DNA from: Clostridiales bacterium
Lineage (GTDB): Bacteria; Bacillota; Clostridia; Oscillospirales; Oscillospiraceae
Reading direction: 5' to 3'
Length of the DNA: 64,000 bases
NCBI GenBank assembly: GCA_019420945.1
Contig: JAHZGF010000043.1
Coordinates: forward strand, 78,586-142,585
Shown here: in pieces, positions 18,344 to 27,726 of the stretch
Position numbering within the stretch: the stretch's first letter is position 1
Layout: each line of letters starts with the position of its first letter
The notes under the pieces: model-generated
What the model saw: only the letters and a program-made list of their open reading frames with translations
Told to the model about the DNA's origin: nothing
Database searches by the model: none
Made by a program: the position numbers and the translations under genes

Positions 18344-18856
18344 ATGAATGAACAATCGGAAAAGATAGCACTGCTGGAACAGGCGGAAAAGTTTCGGGCC
18401 ATCTATGAGGATTTTACTCAGTCGGTTCGGGACCTGGGCAACAAAGCCAAGGGCCGAGCAGGCAGCAAGATTGGCAACAGTTTTGCCCACTGGATCGGAG
18501 GCGGTCATATCCGCACAGATCGGGAGCGGCTTTGTGAGGAGTTCCTGGAGCATGTCCAGAGCCAATTGGAGGTGTTCCAGAACTGCTTTGAGGGGAGCTC
18601 ACCGGAGGAAGTCACCCAGGCCTGTGATCTTGTGGCGGATGTGATGCTGCAGCCCATTCCGGTAGACTCCAACTCCACCACTGACTTGATGAAGCGGGCG
18701 ATGCGCTCCCAGATCAAGCCGCTGCTGCCCTATCTGAGCCGGACCGGGCTGGAGCAGGGAATGCGGCAGATTCAGGAGGGGTATCGGAAGCGGCAGTTGT
18801 TGCCGGTGGAGCAGGAGCTGCTGCGGGAGATGGAACGGCAGTTGGCCCGGAGCTGA
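18344..18856 (+). CDS. Hypothetical helical protein, 170 aa
   Basis: I do not recognise this family. The start ATG at 18344 has CAGGAAGG upstream and lies about 37 bases after the predicted transcription start; a longer frame from 18272 would begin inside the promoter. The protein is soluble and strongly helical, with a Lys/Arg/Gly-rich patch (NKAKGRAGSKIGNS) near residue 35 and heptad-like acidic helices after it. There is no signal peptide, no membrane segment and no cysteine cluster. It stands alone between the butyrate operon and murC, with a consensus promoter and a strong terminator, so it is probably well expressed. Confidence 0.75.
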   Translation: MNEQSEKIALLEQAEKFRAIYEDFTQSVRDLGNKAKGRAGSKIGNSFAHWIGGGHIRTDRERLCEEFLEHVQSQLEVFQNCFEGSSPEEVTQACDLVADVMLQPIPVDSNSTTDLMKRAMRSQIKPLLPYLSRTGLEQGMRQIQEGYRKRQLLPVEQELLREMERQLARS

Positions 18857-18969
18857 TCCAGGATAGAACCACATGCGCCTGATTGGCTAGGAACATTAGC
18901 AAAAGTCCTTTATAAAGTATAGCATTGGTTTTTGGGACAAGTCAATATGCAATTGCGCAATCTCAACAG

Positions 18970-19005
18970 AAAAGCCCGTAGCGTTCCTAAACGCTACGGG
19001 CTTTT
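18970..19005. terminator. Bidirectional terminator between the unknown gene and murC
   Basis: A perfect 15-bp stem (18970-18984 with 18991-19005) around TCCTAA, with A-runs before and T-runs after. It lies 9 bases past the murC stop on the other strand. Confidence 0.9.
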
Positions 19006-19014
19006 GTAGATTTA

Positions 19015-20412
19015 TTATTGGGCAGCGGAGGTCTTGTCCTGATTGACCAGGGCTTCACCGGCCTGGTAGATGTCGCCGGCACCCACAGTGAGGATCAGAT
19101 CCCCGGGCCGGGCCAGCTCCTTGAGCTTGGCGGTCACGTCGGCCAGAGTGGGGCAGTAGACAGCGCCGGGAATATTGTCGGCAATGTCCTGGGAGGAGAT
19201 ACCCACAGTATTTTTCTCCCGGGCGGCATAGATTTCCGCCAGAATGGTAATGTCGGGCCGCTGCAATTCGTGGACAAAGTCCCCGAACAGAGCCTTGGTG
19301 CGGGTGTAGGTGTGGGGCTGGAAAGCACAGATGATCCGGTCATAGCCCAGGGTTTTGGCGGTGTCCAGCAGCACATGGAGCTCACCGGGGTGGTGGGCAT
19401 AGTCGTCATAGATCATGGCGCCGTTGTACTCGCCCTTGAACTGGAAGCGGCGCTCGGCCCCGCGATAGGCGTGGAGGCCTGCGGCGATGGCTTCCGGGGA
19501 CACGCCGATGGTCAGGGCTGCGGCAGCGGCGGCCAGGGCGTTTTCTACGTTGTGCTTGCCCGGGACACTGAGTTCCACATGGGTGAGTTTTTCGCCGTTC
19601 CGCATCAGGTCAAAGCGGCCCACGCCGCCCACATACTCCACATTCTCGCAGTAGATGTCGGCATAACTGCCCATACCAAAGGTGATCACGTCCCGGTTCA
19701 GGCCGTCCAGGGTGTCCATGGTGTTGCGGTCATCGGCGTTGGCCACCACCACGCCGCCCTCGGCGGGCACCAGGTCGGCAAACCGGCGGAAGGAGTTTTC
19801 CACGTCGGCCAGGTCTTTGAAAAAGTCCAGATGATCCGCCTCAATGTCCAGAATGACAGCAGTAGTGGGACGGAAGGACAGGAAGGAGTTGCAGTATTCG
19901 CAGCTCTCAAGAATGATGGTGTCGCCTTTGCCCACCCGGTGGCCGGCGTGGAGCAGGGGCAGAGTACCGCCGATCATCACGGTGGGGTCCATCTGGGCGG
20001 CCATGACGATGTGGGTGCACATGGAGGTGGTGGTGGTTTTGCCGTGGGTGCCGGAGATGCACAGGGCGTGCTTGTAGTCGCTCATCAATGCGCCCCAGGC
20101 CTGGGCCCGCTCAAAGACCGGGATGCCCGCCAGCCGGGCGCCGGAGATCTCCGGATTGTCGTCATGGACGGCGGCGGTGCGGATGACCAAGTCGGCCCCT
20201 TGGGCCCCATCGGGGAAGTGGCCGATTTTAACCTGGATGCCCAGGGAGCGCAGATGCTCTACGGTCTTGCTCTCCTTCATATCGGAACCGGAGACCACCA
20301 CGCCCATACCGTGGAGCACTTCCGCCAGAGGTGCCATGGAGACACCTCCGATGCCCACCAAATGGGCCCGGCAGCCGGGTTTGAGATAGCGTTTGAGTTC
20401 GGAAACGATCAT
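19015..20412 (-). CDS. murC: UDP-N-acetylmuramate--L-alanine ligase
   Basis: A 465-residue Mur ligase that attaches L-Ala to UDP-MurNAc in peptidoglycan synthesis. It shows the N-terminal nucleotide-sugar motif GIGGVSMAPLAEVL, the ATP loop GTHGKTTTTSM near residue 120, ESCEY, the DIEADHLDFF segment, and the C-terminal DDYAHHPGE motif. It is monocistronic here, away from a dcw cluster, which is common in Oscillospiraceae relatives. Confidence 0.96.
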   Translation of the reverse strand: MIVSELKRYLKPGCRAHLVGIGGVSMAPLAEVLHGMGVVVSGSDMKESKTVEHLRSLGIQVKIGHFPDGAQGADLVIRTAAVHDDNPEISGARLAGIPVFERAQAWGALMSDYKHALCISGTHGKTTTTSMCTHIVMAAQMDPTVMIGGTLPLLHAGHRVGKGDTIILESCEYCNSFLSFRPTTAVILDIEADHLDFFKDLADVENSFRRFADLVPAEGGVVVANADDRNTMDTLDGLNRDVITFGMGSYADIYCENVEYVGGVGRFDLMRNGEKLTHVELSVPGKHNVENALAAAAAALTIGVSPEAIAAGLHAYRGAERRFQFKGEYNGAMIYDDYAHHPGELHVLLDTAKTLGYDRIICAFQPHTYTRTKALFGDFVHELQRPDITILAEIYAAREKNTVGISSQDIADNIPGAVYCPTLADVTAKLKELARPGDLILTVGAGDIYQAGEALVNQDKTSAAQ

Positions 20413-20627
20413 GAAAACTGGCCTCCTAATGTAGCCGTAAAATCAATCTGAAATCATAAGCTTCAATATTATATGCTATCCCTGGGGGAAATTCAAGCAA
20501 TTCCTGCGGAATCGGGCGACATTTTCTCAATTGGAGCAATGCGGTTGAAGCTGAGGTGAGAATATGGTACAATTTGCAGACTGGCTAAAGAAATTTGTAA
20601 CGGAATCAGAGAAGGAGAGGGGAGCCA

Positions 20628-21857
20628 ATGAAGCAGCAGCGCAGCTACCCAAAGGTATACATCACCAGCAAGGCGGAGCGTAGCATCAAGGGGGGCCATC
20701 CCTGGGTCTACGGCGAGGAGATCCGCCGCCGGGAGGGGGAGCCGGAAAACGGCGGATTGGTGGACGTGTTGGCAGGCAGCTCCTATCTGGGCACCGGTTT
20801 TTACAACGATGCCTCCAAGATCACCGTGCGGCTTATTTCCCGCAATGCCAATGACCGCTTTGACGCCGCCTTCTGGCGCCGCCGGGTGGAGTATGCCCTG
20901 AAGTATCGCCGTACCGTCATGCCCGGGGATGACTTCCGGTGCTGCCGGCTCATCCACGGGGAGGCGGACCAGATGCCCGGACTCACGGTGGACCGGTATG
21001 ATACCATCCTTTCGGTGCAGGTGCTCTCCCTGGGCATGGAGCGGGTCAAAGACCTGGTTTTTACCGCCCTGGTGGAAGTGCTCCGGGAGATGGGCGAGGA
21101 TATTCAAGGCATTTTTGAGCGCAACGACGTGTCCATCCGGCTCCGGGAGGGGATGCAGGAGGGGAAAGGCTGGTATCCGCTGCCCGGTCTGCCCACCCCG
21201 GAGTCTCCGGTGATGGAGATCGTGGAAAACGGCGTCAGGTATCTGGTGGACGTGGAAAACGGCCAGAAAACCGGCTTCTTCCTGGACCAGAAGTACAACC
21301 GGGCGGCGGTGGGCCGCATTTCCGGGGGCAAGCGGGTGCTGGACTGCTTCACCCACACCGGCTCCTTTGGGCTCAATGCGGCTCTGGGGGGCGCAGAGCA
21401 TGTCACCAGCGTGGATATCTCCCAGTCCGCCATCGATATGGCGGCGGAAAACGCCCGGCGCAACGGACTGGACGGGAAGATGGAGTTCCTGTGCGAAAAC
21501 GTCTTTGATCTGCTGACCCGGCTCAGTGAGGAAAAGTGCCGGGACTATGATTTTATCATCCTGGACCCGCCGGCCTTCACCAAATCCCGGCAGACGGTGC
21601 AGTCTGCCATCCGGGGCTATCGTGAGATCAACCGCCGGGCCATGAAGCTGCTGCCCCGGGGAGGCTATCTGGCAACCTGCTCCTGTTCCCACTTTATGAC
21701 CGACGAACTGTTCCGCAAGATGCTCTCCTCGGCGGCCGCCGATGCCGACGTGTCCCTGCGGCAGATTGAGGCCCGGCAGCAGAGCCCGGACCATCCCATC
21801 CTCTGGAATGTGCCAGAGACTGATTATCTGAAATTCTATATTTTCCAGGTAGTGTAA
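20628..21857 (+). CDS. SAM-dependent 23S rRNA cytosine methyltransferase, RlmI-like
   Basis: A 409-residue protein: N-terminal PUA RNA-binding domain (to about residue 75), a linker EEHVD-like domain, and a C-terminal Rossmann methyltransferase. The SAM-binding motif is VLDCFTHTGSFGLNAA near residue 240; motif IV is ILDPPAFTKS and motif VI is TCSCSHFM, whose cysteine is the expected catalytic residue of RlmI-type m5C methyltransferases. RlmI modifies C1962 of E. coli 23S rRNA; the exact target here is inferred. GGAGAGG precedes the ATG. Confidence 0.88.
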   Translation: MKQQRSYPKVYITSKAERSIKGGHPWVYGEEIRRREGEPENGGLVDVLAGSSYLGTGFYNDASKITVRLISRNANDRFDAAFWRRRVEYALKYRRTVMPGDDFRCCRLIHGEADQMPGLTVDRYDTILSVQVLSLGMERVKDLVFTALVEVLREMGEDIQGIFERNDVSIRLREGMQEGKGWYPLPGLPTPESPVMEIVENGVRYLVDVENGQKTGFFLDQKYNRAAVGRISGGKRVLDCFTHTGSFGLNAALGGAEHVTSVDISQSAIDMAAENARRNGLDGKMEFLCENVFDLLTRLSEEKCRDYDFIILDPPAFTKSRQTVQSAIRGYREINRRAMKLLPRGGYLATCSCSHFMTDELFRKMLSSAAADADVSLRQIEARQQSPDHPILWNVPETDYLKFYIFQVV

Positions 21858-21874
21858 TATTCTTGAAGAGCAAG

Positions 21875-21909
21875 GGCGGCCATCCCCGATTGGGGATGGC
21901 CGCCTTTTT
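21875..21909 (+). terminator. Terminator after the RlmI-like gene
   Basis: A 13-bp stem GGCGGCCATCCCC/GGGGATGGCCGCC with loop GATT is followed by TTTTTC. Confidence 0.93.
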
Positions 21910-22014
21910 CATACTTGATTCCGGCTGCATACCCGGAGAGTCCGGCGAAGGGGCATGATCTGCAGGACAGGCGCATAGGATGCTCTGAGAAAACTCAGGA
22001 AAAGGAGCGGCAAT

Positions 22015-22644
22015 ATGCGTACCTATTGGAACGAAAACCAGGGAACTTTTACAGGAACCGTGCTGGACGAACCGGAGTTCTCCCATGAAAATCACGGAGA
22101 GGACTATTTTCGGCTGCCACTGCGGATTTTGCGGCTGTCCGGGGCAGAGGACACCCTGCCGGTGCTGGTGAGCCGGACCCAGCTGGAGCAGACGCCCATT
22201 CACGCCGGGGACCGGCTGACGGTGGAGGGGGAGATTCGGTCCTTTAACAACCGGTCAGGAATTGGCAGCCGGCTGGTGTTGACGGTGTTTGCCCGGCACC
22301 TGGTCACGGCGGAAGGGGAGGACGGCAATACGGTGACCCTGACCGGAGTGTTATGCAAAAAACCGGTGTATCGTCATACCCCTCTGGGCCGGGAGATCTG
22401 CGATCTGACCCTGGCAGTGAACCGGCGCTATGGTCGGGCGGACTATCTGCCCTGCATCGGTTGGGGCGCAGTGGCCCGAACCTGCGCCGGGCTGGAGGTG
22501 GGGGATGCCATCCGGCTGGAGGGGCGCTTCCAGAGTCGGGATTACACCAAAAACCTGGAAAATCAGGTGATCCATCGTACCGCCTATGAGGTGTCCATCA
22601 TGTCCATGCAGCGGTTGGCGGTTCCCTGTTTTGCAGGAGAGTAA
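22015..22644 (+). CDS. Single-stranded DNA-binding-like protein with two OB-fold segments
   Basis: A 209-residue protein in which two halves each resemble an SSB OB-fold: residues ~9-100 (GTFTGTVLDEPEFSHE ... LTVEGEIRSFNN) and ~105-205 (VTLTGVLCKKPVYRHT ... GDAIRLEGRFQSRDYTK). The second half best matches the SSB signature (LTLAVNRRY, PCIGWGAVARTC, EGRFQSRDY). Tandem-OB SSB-like proteins occur in Clostridia alongside the standard SSB. It lacks the acidic C-terminal tail used by classical SSB to recruit partners. AAAGGAG precedes ATG 22015. Confidence 0.75.
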   Translation: MRTYWNENQGTFTGTVLDEPEFSHENHGEDYFRLPLRILRLSGAEDTLPVLVSRTQLEQTPIHAGDRLTVEGEIRSFNNRSGIGSRLVLTVFARHLVTAEGEDGNTVTLTGVLCKKPVYRHTPLGREICDLTLAVNRRYGRADYLPCIGWGAVARTCAGLEVGDAIRLEGRFQSRDYTKNLENQVIHRTAYEVSIMSMQRLAVPCFAGE

Positions 22645-22674
22645 AAAACTTCTTGCAGAAAAATGAAAAAAACC

Positions 22675-22704
22675 TTGACAAAGGGATATACTTGGTTTTA
22701 TAAT
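22675..22704 (+). promoter_or_regulatory. Promoter of the aspS-gatCAB operon
   Basis: TTGACA (22675-22680), 18 bases, TATAAT (22699-22704), directly ahead of the T-box leader. Confidence 0.82.
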
Positions 22705-22710
22705 CGCTGC

Positions 22711-22988
22711 AATCAAAGGCACAGAAGGAGACCGCTCCCGGGCGGCGCAACAGAGAGGCAATGGGCCACCGACTGAAAGCCCCGCCGGCGCGAAACGGGA
22801 AATGCGCAACACTCCGGAGCTGGCCGTTCGAGCGCTCCCTTGAGGGGCAGGTAGGGCGGCACGTCACTCCTGCGTTAAGGGGGAAGAGAGGCGTACTCCA
22901 ATGGGGGAGGCGCTATGCGGGTGGTACCGCGGAACAACTGTGTTGATTCCGTCCCGGACTGTTTGAAGAAACAGCCCGGGACTTTTTT
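22711..22988 (+). promoter_or_regulatory. T-box riboswitch leader, probably tRNA-Asn responsive
   Basis: The T-box core GGGTGGTACCGCG is at 22919-22931 and is followed by a rho-independent terminator (22951-22980 stem, then a T-run), the normal arrangement. Stem I landmarks are visible: AGAGAG at 22752-22757 and GACTGAAAG at 22771-22779. The most likely specifier triplet is AAC at 22808-22810, followed by ACTCCGGAGC; AAC would read tRNA-Asn. That fits the genes controlled: AspRS plus GatCAB make Asn-tRNA(Asn) by mischarging and amidation. The T-box call is firm; the specifier choice was made by eye. Confidence 0.92.
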
Positions 22989-23040
22989 TATTTTCTTCAG
23001 GGGATTCACCCCCAATATTTGAAAAAAGGATGTGAAAGAG

Positions 23041-24363
23041 ATGGAATTCATGACCGGAACGCGGAAGCAGACTCATCTGAGTGCCGCTGATCTCAAGGGA
23101 GGTGCCTATTTGAATCAGACCGTGAAGATTTACGGAGCTGTCCACGTTCTCCGGAACATGGGTGCCATCACCTTTTTGACCCTGCGGCTCCGGGATGGGG
23201 CCCTGCAATGCGTGGCCGACCGGCCCGAGCTGCTGGAAGGTGTGAAACAGGAATGCGCTGTGGCAGTCACCGGCACCCTGCGGGAGGATCAGCGGGCCCC
23301 CATGGGGATGGAGCTGTACCTGGAACAGATTCAGATTCTGTCCAGCCCCGCGGAGCCGGTGGGGGTGCCCATCGAGAAATATAAGCTCAACCTGAACCTG
23401 GACACTGAGCTGTCCCTGCGGCCGGTGGTGCTGCGGAACCTGCGCAAGCGGGCGGTATTTAAGATCCAGGAGGCGGTGGGCCGGGCTTTCTACGAGGAAA
23501 TGCTGGCCGGCGGCTTTACCGAGATCCACACCCCGAAAATCGTCCACGCCGGAGCCGAGGGGGGCAGCAACATCTTTCGGATGGAGTACTTCGGCAAAAA
23601 AGCCTTTTTGACCCAGTCCCCCCAGTTCTATAAGCAGACCATGGTGGGTGTCTTTGAGCGTGTGTTTGAAATCGCCCCGGTGTTCCGGGCGGAAAAGCAC
23701 GCCACCACCCGGCACCTGAACGAGTATATCTCCCTGGACATGGAGATGGGCTATATTGACTCCTTCACCGACCTGATGGAGGTGGAGACCCGGTTCCTGC
23801 AGCGGCTGGTGAAGCTGCTGGAGACCGAGTACGCTGATGACCTGAAGCGGGTGGGGGTGACCCTACCCAAGGTGGACCAGATCCCCACCGTCCGGTTTGA
23901 CGAGGCCAAGCGGCTGGTCAGTGAGAAGTACGGCCGACCCATTCGGGACCCCTACGATCTGGAGCCCGAGGAGGAACAGAACATCGGCCGCTACTTCAAG
24001 GAGGAGTACGGCGCCGACTTCGTCTTTGTCACCCATTATCCCTCCAAGAAGCGCCCCTTCTACGCCATGGATGACCCGGCGGACCCCAAGTACACCCTGT
24101 CCTTCGACCTGCTATTCCGGGGGCTGGAGGTCACCACCGGGGGCCAGCGCATCCACGACTATCAGCAGCAGGTGGACAAAATGCTGGACCGGGGGATGCA
24201 CCCGGAGGGGTTTGAGAGCTATCTCATGATCCACAAGCACGGCATGCCTCCTCACGGCGGTCTGGGCATCGGTCTGGAGCGGCTCACTGCCCAGCTCTGC
24301 GGACTGGACAACGTCCGTTATGCCAGCCTGTTTCCCCGGGACCTGCACCGGATGGAGCCCTGA
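23041..24363 (+). CDS. aspS: Aspartate--tRNA(Asp/Asn) ligase, non-discriminating archaeal type
   Basis: A 440-residue class II synthetase, much shorter than the ~590-residue bacterial AspRS because it lacks the GAD insertion, as in archaeal and non-discriminating enzymes. It has an N-terminal OB anticodon-binding domain (to about residue 105), motif 2 FRAEKHATTRHLNEYISLDMEM and motif 3 GIGLERLTAQL. Such enzymes charge both tRNA-Asp and tRNA-Asn with Asp, and the adjacent GatCAB then amidates Asp-tRNA(Asn). I chose ATG 23041; a GTG at 23032 lies too close to AAAAGGA to use it well. Confidence 0.9.
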   Translation: MEFMTGTRKQTHLSAADLKGGAYLNQTVKIYGAVHVLRNMGAITFLTLRLRDGALQCVADRPELLEGVKQECAVAVTGTLREDQRAPMGMELYLEQIQILSSPAEPVGVPIEKYKLNLNLDTELSLRPVVLRNLRKRAVFKIQEAVGRAFYEEMLAGGFTEIHTPKIVHAGAEGGSNIFRMEYFGKKAFLTQSPQFYKQTMVGVFERVFEIAPVFRAEKHATTRHLNEYISLDMEMGYIDSFTDLMEVETRFLQRLVKLLETEYADDLKRVGVTLPKVDQIPTVRFDEAKRLVSEKYGRPIRDPYDLEPEEEQNIGRYFKEEYGADFVFVTHYPSKKRPFYAMDDPADPKYTLSFDLLFRGLEVTTGGQRIHDYQQQVDKMLDRGMHPEGFESYLMIHKHGMPPHGGLGIGLERLTAQLCGLDNVRYASLFPRDLHRMEP

Positions 24364-24445
24364 GGCGTCCCGCCCGGGGGAAACCAGAAAATGACGATGC
24401 CGCTTTGCGGCGGCAAGTTACGACAGTTTGGAAAGGATGAAATCC

Positions 24446-24733
24446 ATGGAAATCACCAAGGAAATGGTAGAATACGTCTCCGTCCTGTCCCGGCTGCGGC
24501 TGGATGAACAGGCCAAGGAGCAGATGCAGGGAGAGCTGCAGCAGATCATCGGCTATATGGACGTGCTGAACACCCTGGACACCACCGGGGTGGAACCCAT
24601 GAGCCATGTGTTCCCGGTGAAAAACGTGCTGCGGGAGGATGAGGTAAAGCCCTCCACCCCCCGGGCAGAGCTGCTGAAGAATGCGCCGGTACCCGATGAG
24701 GAGGCATTTCTGGTGCCCAAGGCTGTGGAATGA
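24446..24733 (+). CDS. gatC: Asp/Glu-tRNA amidotransferase subunit C
   Basis: A 95-residue GatC that bridges GatA and GatB. The N-terminal ITKEMVEYVSVLSRLRLDE helix and the C-terminal REDEVKPSTPRAELLKNAP belt are typical. ATG 24446 has GAAAGGA at correct distance; ATG 24437 lies inside that site. It ends 13 bases before gatA. The 82-base gap after aspS holds no terminator. Confidence 0.94.
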   Translation: MEITKEMVEYVSVLSRLRLDEQAKEQMQGELQQIIGYMDVLNTLDTTGVEPMSHVFPVKNVLREDEVKPSTPRAELLKNAPVPDEEAFLVPKAVE

Positions 24734-24746
24734 GGAGGGAGAAGAG

Positions 24747-26207
24747 ATGAGTCTGTTTGATCTGACTGCCCTCCAGCTGGGCAAGGCCCTGAAAGCTGGC
24801 GAGGTTTCCGTTCAGGAGGCCACCCAGGCCGCCCTGGATGCCATCGCTGCCCGGGAGCCGGAGTGCAATTCCTATATTACCGTGCTGGCGGACCAGGCCC
24901 TGGAGCGGGCTAAGTCCCTGGAGGGTAAACTGCCCGACAGTCCTTTGGCCGGTGTCCCCGCCGGCATCAAGGACAACATCTGCACCCTGGGGGTGAAAAC
25001 CTCCTGCGCTTCCAAAATTCTGGGGGATTTCGCTCCCCCCTATGACGCCACCGTGATGGAGAAATTCCAGGCCGCCGGCGGTGTCATGCTGGGCAAGCTG
25101 AACATGGACGAGTTTGCCATGGGCTCCACCACCGAGACCAGCTTCTATGGTCCCACCCGGAACCCCTGGGATCCGAAGCGGGTCCCCGGCGGCTCCTCCG
25201 GCGGCGCTGCCGCCGCGGTAGCGGCTGGGGAGTGCTGGTATGCCCTGGGCAGCGACACCGGCGGTTCTATCCGCCAGCCCGCCGCCTACTGCGGCGTCAC
25301 CGGCATGAAGCCCACCTACGGCACCGTCTCCCGCTACGGCCTCATCGCCTACGCCTCCTCCCTGGACCAGATCGGGCCCCTGGCCCGCTCTGCCGAGGAC
25401 TGCGCGGCGGTGCTGGATCTGATCCAGGGCCGGGATGAGCGGGACGGCACCAGCCTGGACTTTGACTGTGGACACCTGCTGGAACGCCTCAGCGCCGACC
25501 TGACCGGCATGAAAATCGGCATCCCCATGGACTGCTTCGGGGAGGGCCTGGACCCGGAGGTTCGGGAGCGGGTGCTCTCGGTGGCCCAGGTGCTCCGGGA
25601 CCGGGGCGCCCAGGTGGAGGAGTGTACCCTGCCGGTGATGCAATATGTGGTGCCTACCTATTATATTATTGCCGCCGCCGAGGCCAGCTCCAACCTGTCC
25701 CGGTTTGACGGCGTCAAATACGGCTGGCGGGCCCAGGGCTATGAGGACCTCACCGACCTGTACTGCAAGACCCGCACCGAGGGCTTCGGCCGGGAGGTAC
25801 AGCGGCGTATTTTGCTCGGTACCTTCGTGTTGTCCACCGGCTACTACGACGCCTATTATAAGAAGGCCCTGCAGGTCAAGGCGGTCATCAAGCAGGCTTT
25901 TGATGAGGCCTTCGGGAAATACGACCTGCTGCTGACCCCGGTGGCCCCCACCACCGCCCCCAAACTGGGGGAGAGCCTCAGCGATCCTCTGAAGATGTAT
26001 TTGAGCGACATCTACACCGTCTCCGTCAACCTGGCGGGACTGCCCGCCCTGTCCATGCCCTGCGGATTTGATTCCAAGGGCCTGCCCGTGGGGGCTCAGC
26101 TCATCGGCGCTCCGCTGATGGAGCAGAAGGTGCTCAATGCCGCCTACGCCTACCAGCAGGACACCGACTATCACACCAAACGCCCCGGGGCGAAGGAGGA
26201 GAAGTAA
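24747..26207 (+). CDS. gatA: Asp-tRNA(Asn)/Glu-tRNA(Gln) amidotransferase subunit A
   Basis: A 486-residue amidase-signature glutaminase subunit that releases ammonia from glutamine for transamidation. The catalytic triad is visible as K75 (VPAGIKDNI), cis-S150 (VPGGSSGGAAAAVAAG) and S174 (GSDTGGSIRQPAAYCG). GAGGAGGGAGAAG precedes ATG 24747. The gene is spaced by one base from gatB, so translation is tightly coupled. Confidence 0.97.
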   Translation: MSLFDLTALQLGKALKAGEVSVQEATQAALDAIAAREPECNSYITVLADQALERAKSLEGKLPDSPLAGVPAGIKDNICTLGVKTSCASKILGDFAPPYDATVMEKFQAAGGVMLGKLNMDEFAMGSTTETSFYGPTRNPWDPKRVPGGSSGGAAAAVAAGECWYALGSDTGGSIRQPAAYCGVTGMKPTYGTVSRYGLIAYASSLDQIGPLARSAEDCAAVLDLIQGRDERDGTSLDFDCGHLLERLSADLTGMKIGIPMDCFGEGLDPEVRERVLSVAQVLRDRGAQVEECTLPVMQYVVPTYYIIAAAEASSNLSRFDGVKYGWRAQGYEDLTDLYCKTRTEGFGREVQRRILLGTFVLSTGYYDAYYKKALQVKAVIKQAFDEAFGKYDLLLTPVAPTTAPKLGESLSDPLKMYLSDIYTVSVNLAGLPALSMPCGFDSKGLPVGAQLIGAPLMEQKVLNAAYAYQQDTDYHTKRPGAKEEK

Positions 26208-26208
26208 T

Positions 26209-27645
26209 ATGACTTGGGAAACTGTGATCGGCCTGGAAACCCATGTGGAGCTGGCCACCCGCACCAAGATCTTCTGCTCCTGTACCACCGCCTTTGGAGG
26301 AGATCCCAACACCCACTGCTGTCCGGTGTGCACCGGCATGCCCGGCACCCTGCCGGTGATGAACAAGGCGGTGATGCGCTTTGCCACCAAGGCGGGCCTG
26401 GCCCTGAACTGTGACATCACCCGGTATCACAAATTTGACCGCAAGAACTATTTCTATCCCGACCTGCCCAAGGCCTACCAAATCTCCCAGCTCTATCTGC
26501 CTATTGCGAAAAATGGCAAGGTACCGATTGAATTGCCTTCTGGAGAGGAAAAGATCATCCGCATCCATGAGATGCACATGGAGGAGGACGCCGGCAAGCT
26601 GGTTCACGATCCTTGGATTGACCAGACCCGGGCGGACTACAACCGGTGCGGTGTGCCCCTGATTGAGATTGTCACCGAGCCCGACTTCCGCTCCGCCGAG
26701 GAGGTCATCGCCTATCTGGAGAAGTTGAAATCCACCCTGGAATACCTGGGGGTATCCGACTGCAAAATGCAGGAGGGCTCTCTGCGCTGTGACGTCAACC
26801 TGTCGGTGCGCCCCGCCGGCAGCACCGAGATGGGTACCCGTACGGAGATGAAGAACATCAACTCCTTCAAGGCCATCGCCCGGGCCATTGCCTACGAAGC
26901 CCGGCGGCAGATCGAGCTCATTGAGGAGGGCAAGCGGGTGGTCCAGGAGACCCGGCGCTGGGATGAGAACAAGGATGCCACCTTCTCCATGCGCTCCAAG
27001 GAGAATGCCCAGGACTACCGCTACTTCCCGGAGCCCGACATTCCCCCCATGGAGATCACTGATGAGTATCTGGACTCCGCCCGGCAGGAGCTGCCGGAGA
27101 TGGCCCAGGAGAAGAAGCGCCGCTATGTGGCCCAGTTCGGCCTGCCGGAGTACGACGCCGGTATGATCACCGGCCAGAAGGCCTTGGCGGACTTCTTTGA
27201 GGCGGCGGTGGCGCTGGGCGGCGCCCCCAAGGAGCTGGCCAACTGGATTATGGGCGAGGTGCTGCGCACCCTGAAGGAAAAGGCCCTGGAGGCCAAACAG
27301 ATGCCTTTGTCTCCCGCCACTCTGGTCAAGCTGCTGGAGTTGGTACGCCAGGGAAAGATCAACCGCAACACCGCCGTGGAGGTATTTGCCGCCATCTGGG
27401 ACACCGACGGCGATCCGGAGGCCTATGTGCAGGAACACGGCCTGGAGCAGGTCAGCGACGCCGGACTGGTGGAGTCGGTGGTGGAGCAGGTCTTTGCCGA
27501 CAACCCCAAATCCATTGCCGACTATCAGGCGGGTAAGCAAAAGGCCTTTGGCTTCCTGGTGGGCCAGACCATGCGGCAGCTCAAAGGCAAGGCGGACCCC
27601 AAGGTGGTCAATCAGGTGATCCGGGAGAAGCTGGAGCAGCTTTGA
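26209..27645 (+). CDS. gatB: Asp-tRNA(Asn)/Glu-tRNA(Gln) amidotransferase subunit B
   Basis: A 478-residue subunit that binds the mischarged tRNA and activates the Asp/Glu side chain with ATP. It has VIGLETHVEL at the N-terminus, the zinc-site cysteines (CSC, CCPVCTGMPG), YFYPDLPKAYQISQ, EMHMEEDAGK, and the C-terminal YqeY-like tail ending in GQTMRQLKGKADPKVVNQ. I placed the start at 26209 because GGAGGAGAAG sits just upstream inside the gatA end. It is the last gene of the operon. Confidence 0.97.
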   Translation: MTWETVIGLETHVELATRTKIFCSCTTAFGGDPNTHCCPVCTGMPGTLPVMNKAVMRFATKAGLALNCDITRYHKFDRKNYFYPDLPKAYQISQLYLPIAKNGKVPIELPSGEEKIIRIHEMHMEEDAGKLVHDPWIDQTRADYNRCGVPLIEIVTEPDFRSAEEVIAYLEKLKSTLEYLGVSDCKMQEGSLRCDVNLSVRPAGSTEMGTRTEMKNINSFKAIARAIAYEARRQIELIEEGKRVVQETRRWDENKDATFSMRSKENAQDYRYFPEPDIPPMEITDEYLDSARQELPEMAQEKKRRYVAQFGLPEYDAGMITGQKALADFFEAAVALGGAPKELANWIMGEVLRTLKEKALEAKQMPLSPATLVKLLELVRQGKINRNTAVEVFAAIWDTDGDPEAYVQEHGLEQVSDAGLVESVVEQVFADNPKSIADYQAGKQKAFGFLVGQTMRQLKGKADPKVVNQVIREKLEQL

Positions 27646-27695
27646 GCGGAATAACTATCTTATAGAAAATAGTACCCCCTTTCTGCGGGGATGAC

Positions 27696-27726
27696 AAAAA
27701 GCCGGGGCGATTGCCCCGGCTTTTTT
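27696..27726 (+). terminator. Terminator of the aspS-gatCAB operon
   Basis: A stem AAAAGCCGGGGC/GCCCCGGCTTTT around GATT with a run of six Ts, about 50 bases after the gatB stop. Confidence 0.93.

Noticed and set aside
22341..22946. Short plus-strand frame inside the T-box leader (around 22761-22946)
   Set aside because: It overlaps the conserved T-box core and stem I, so it is leader RNA rather than a coding sequence.
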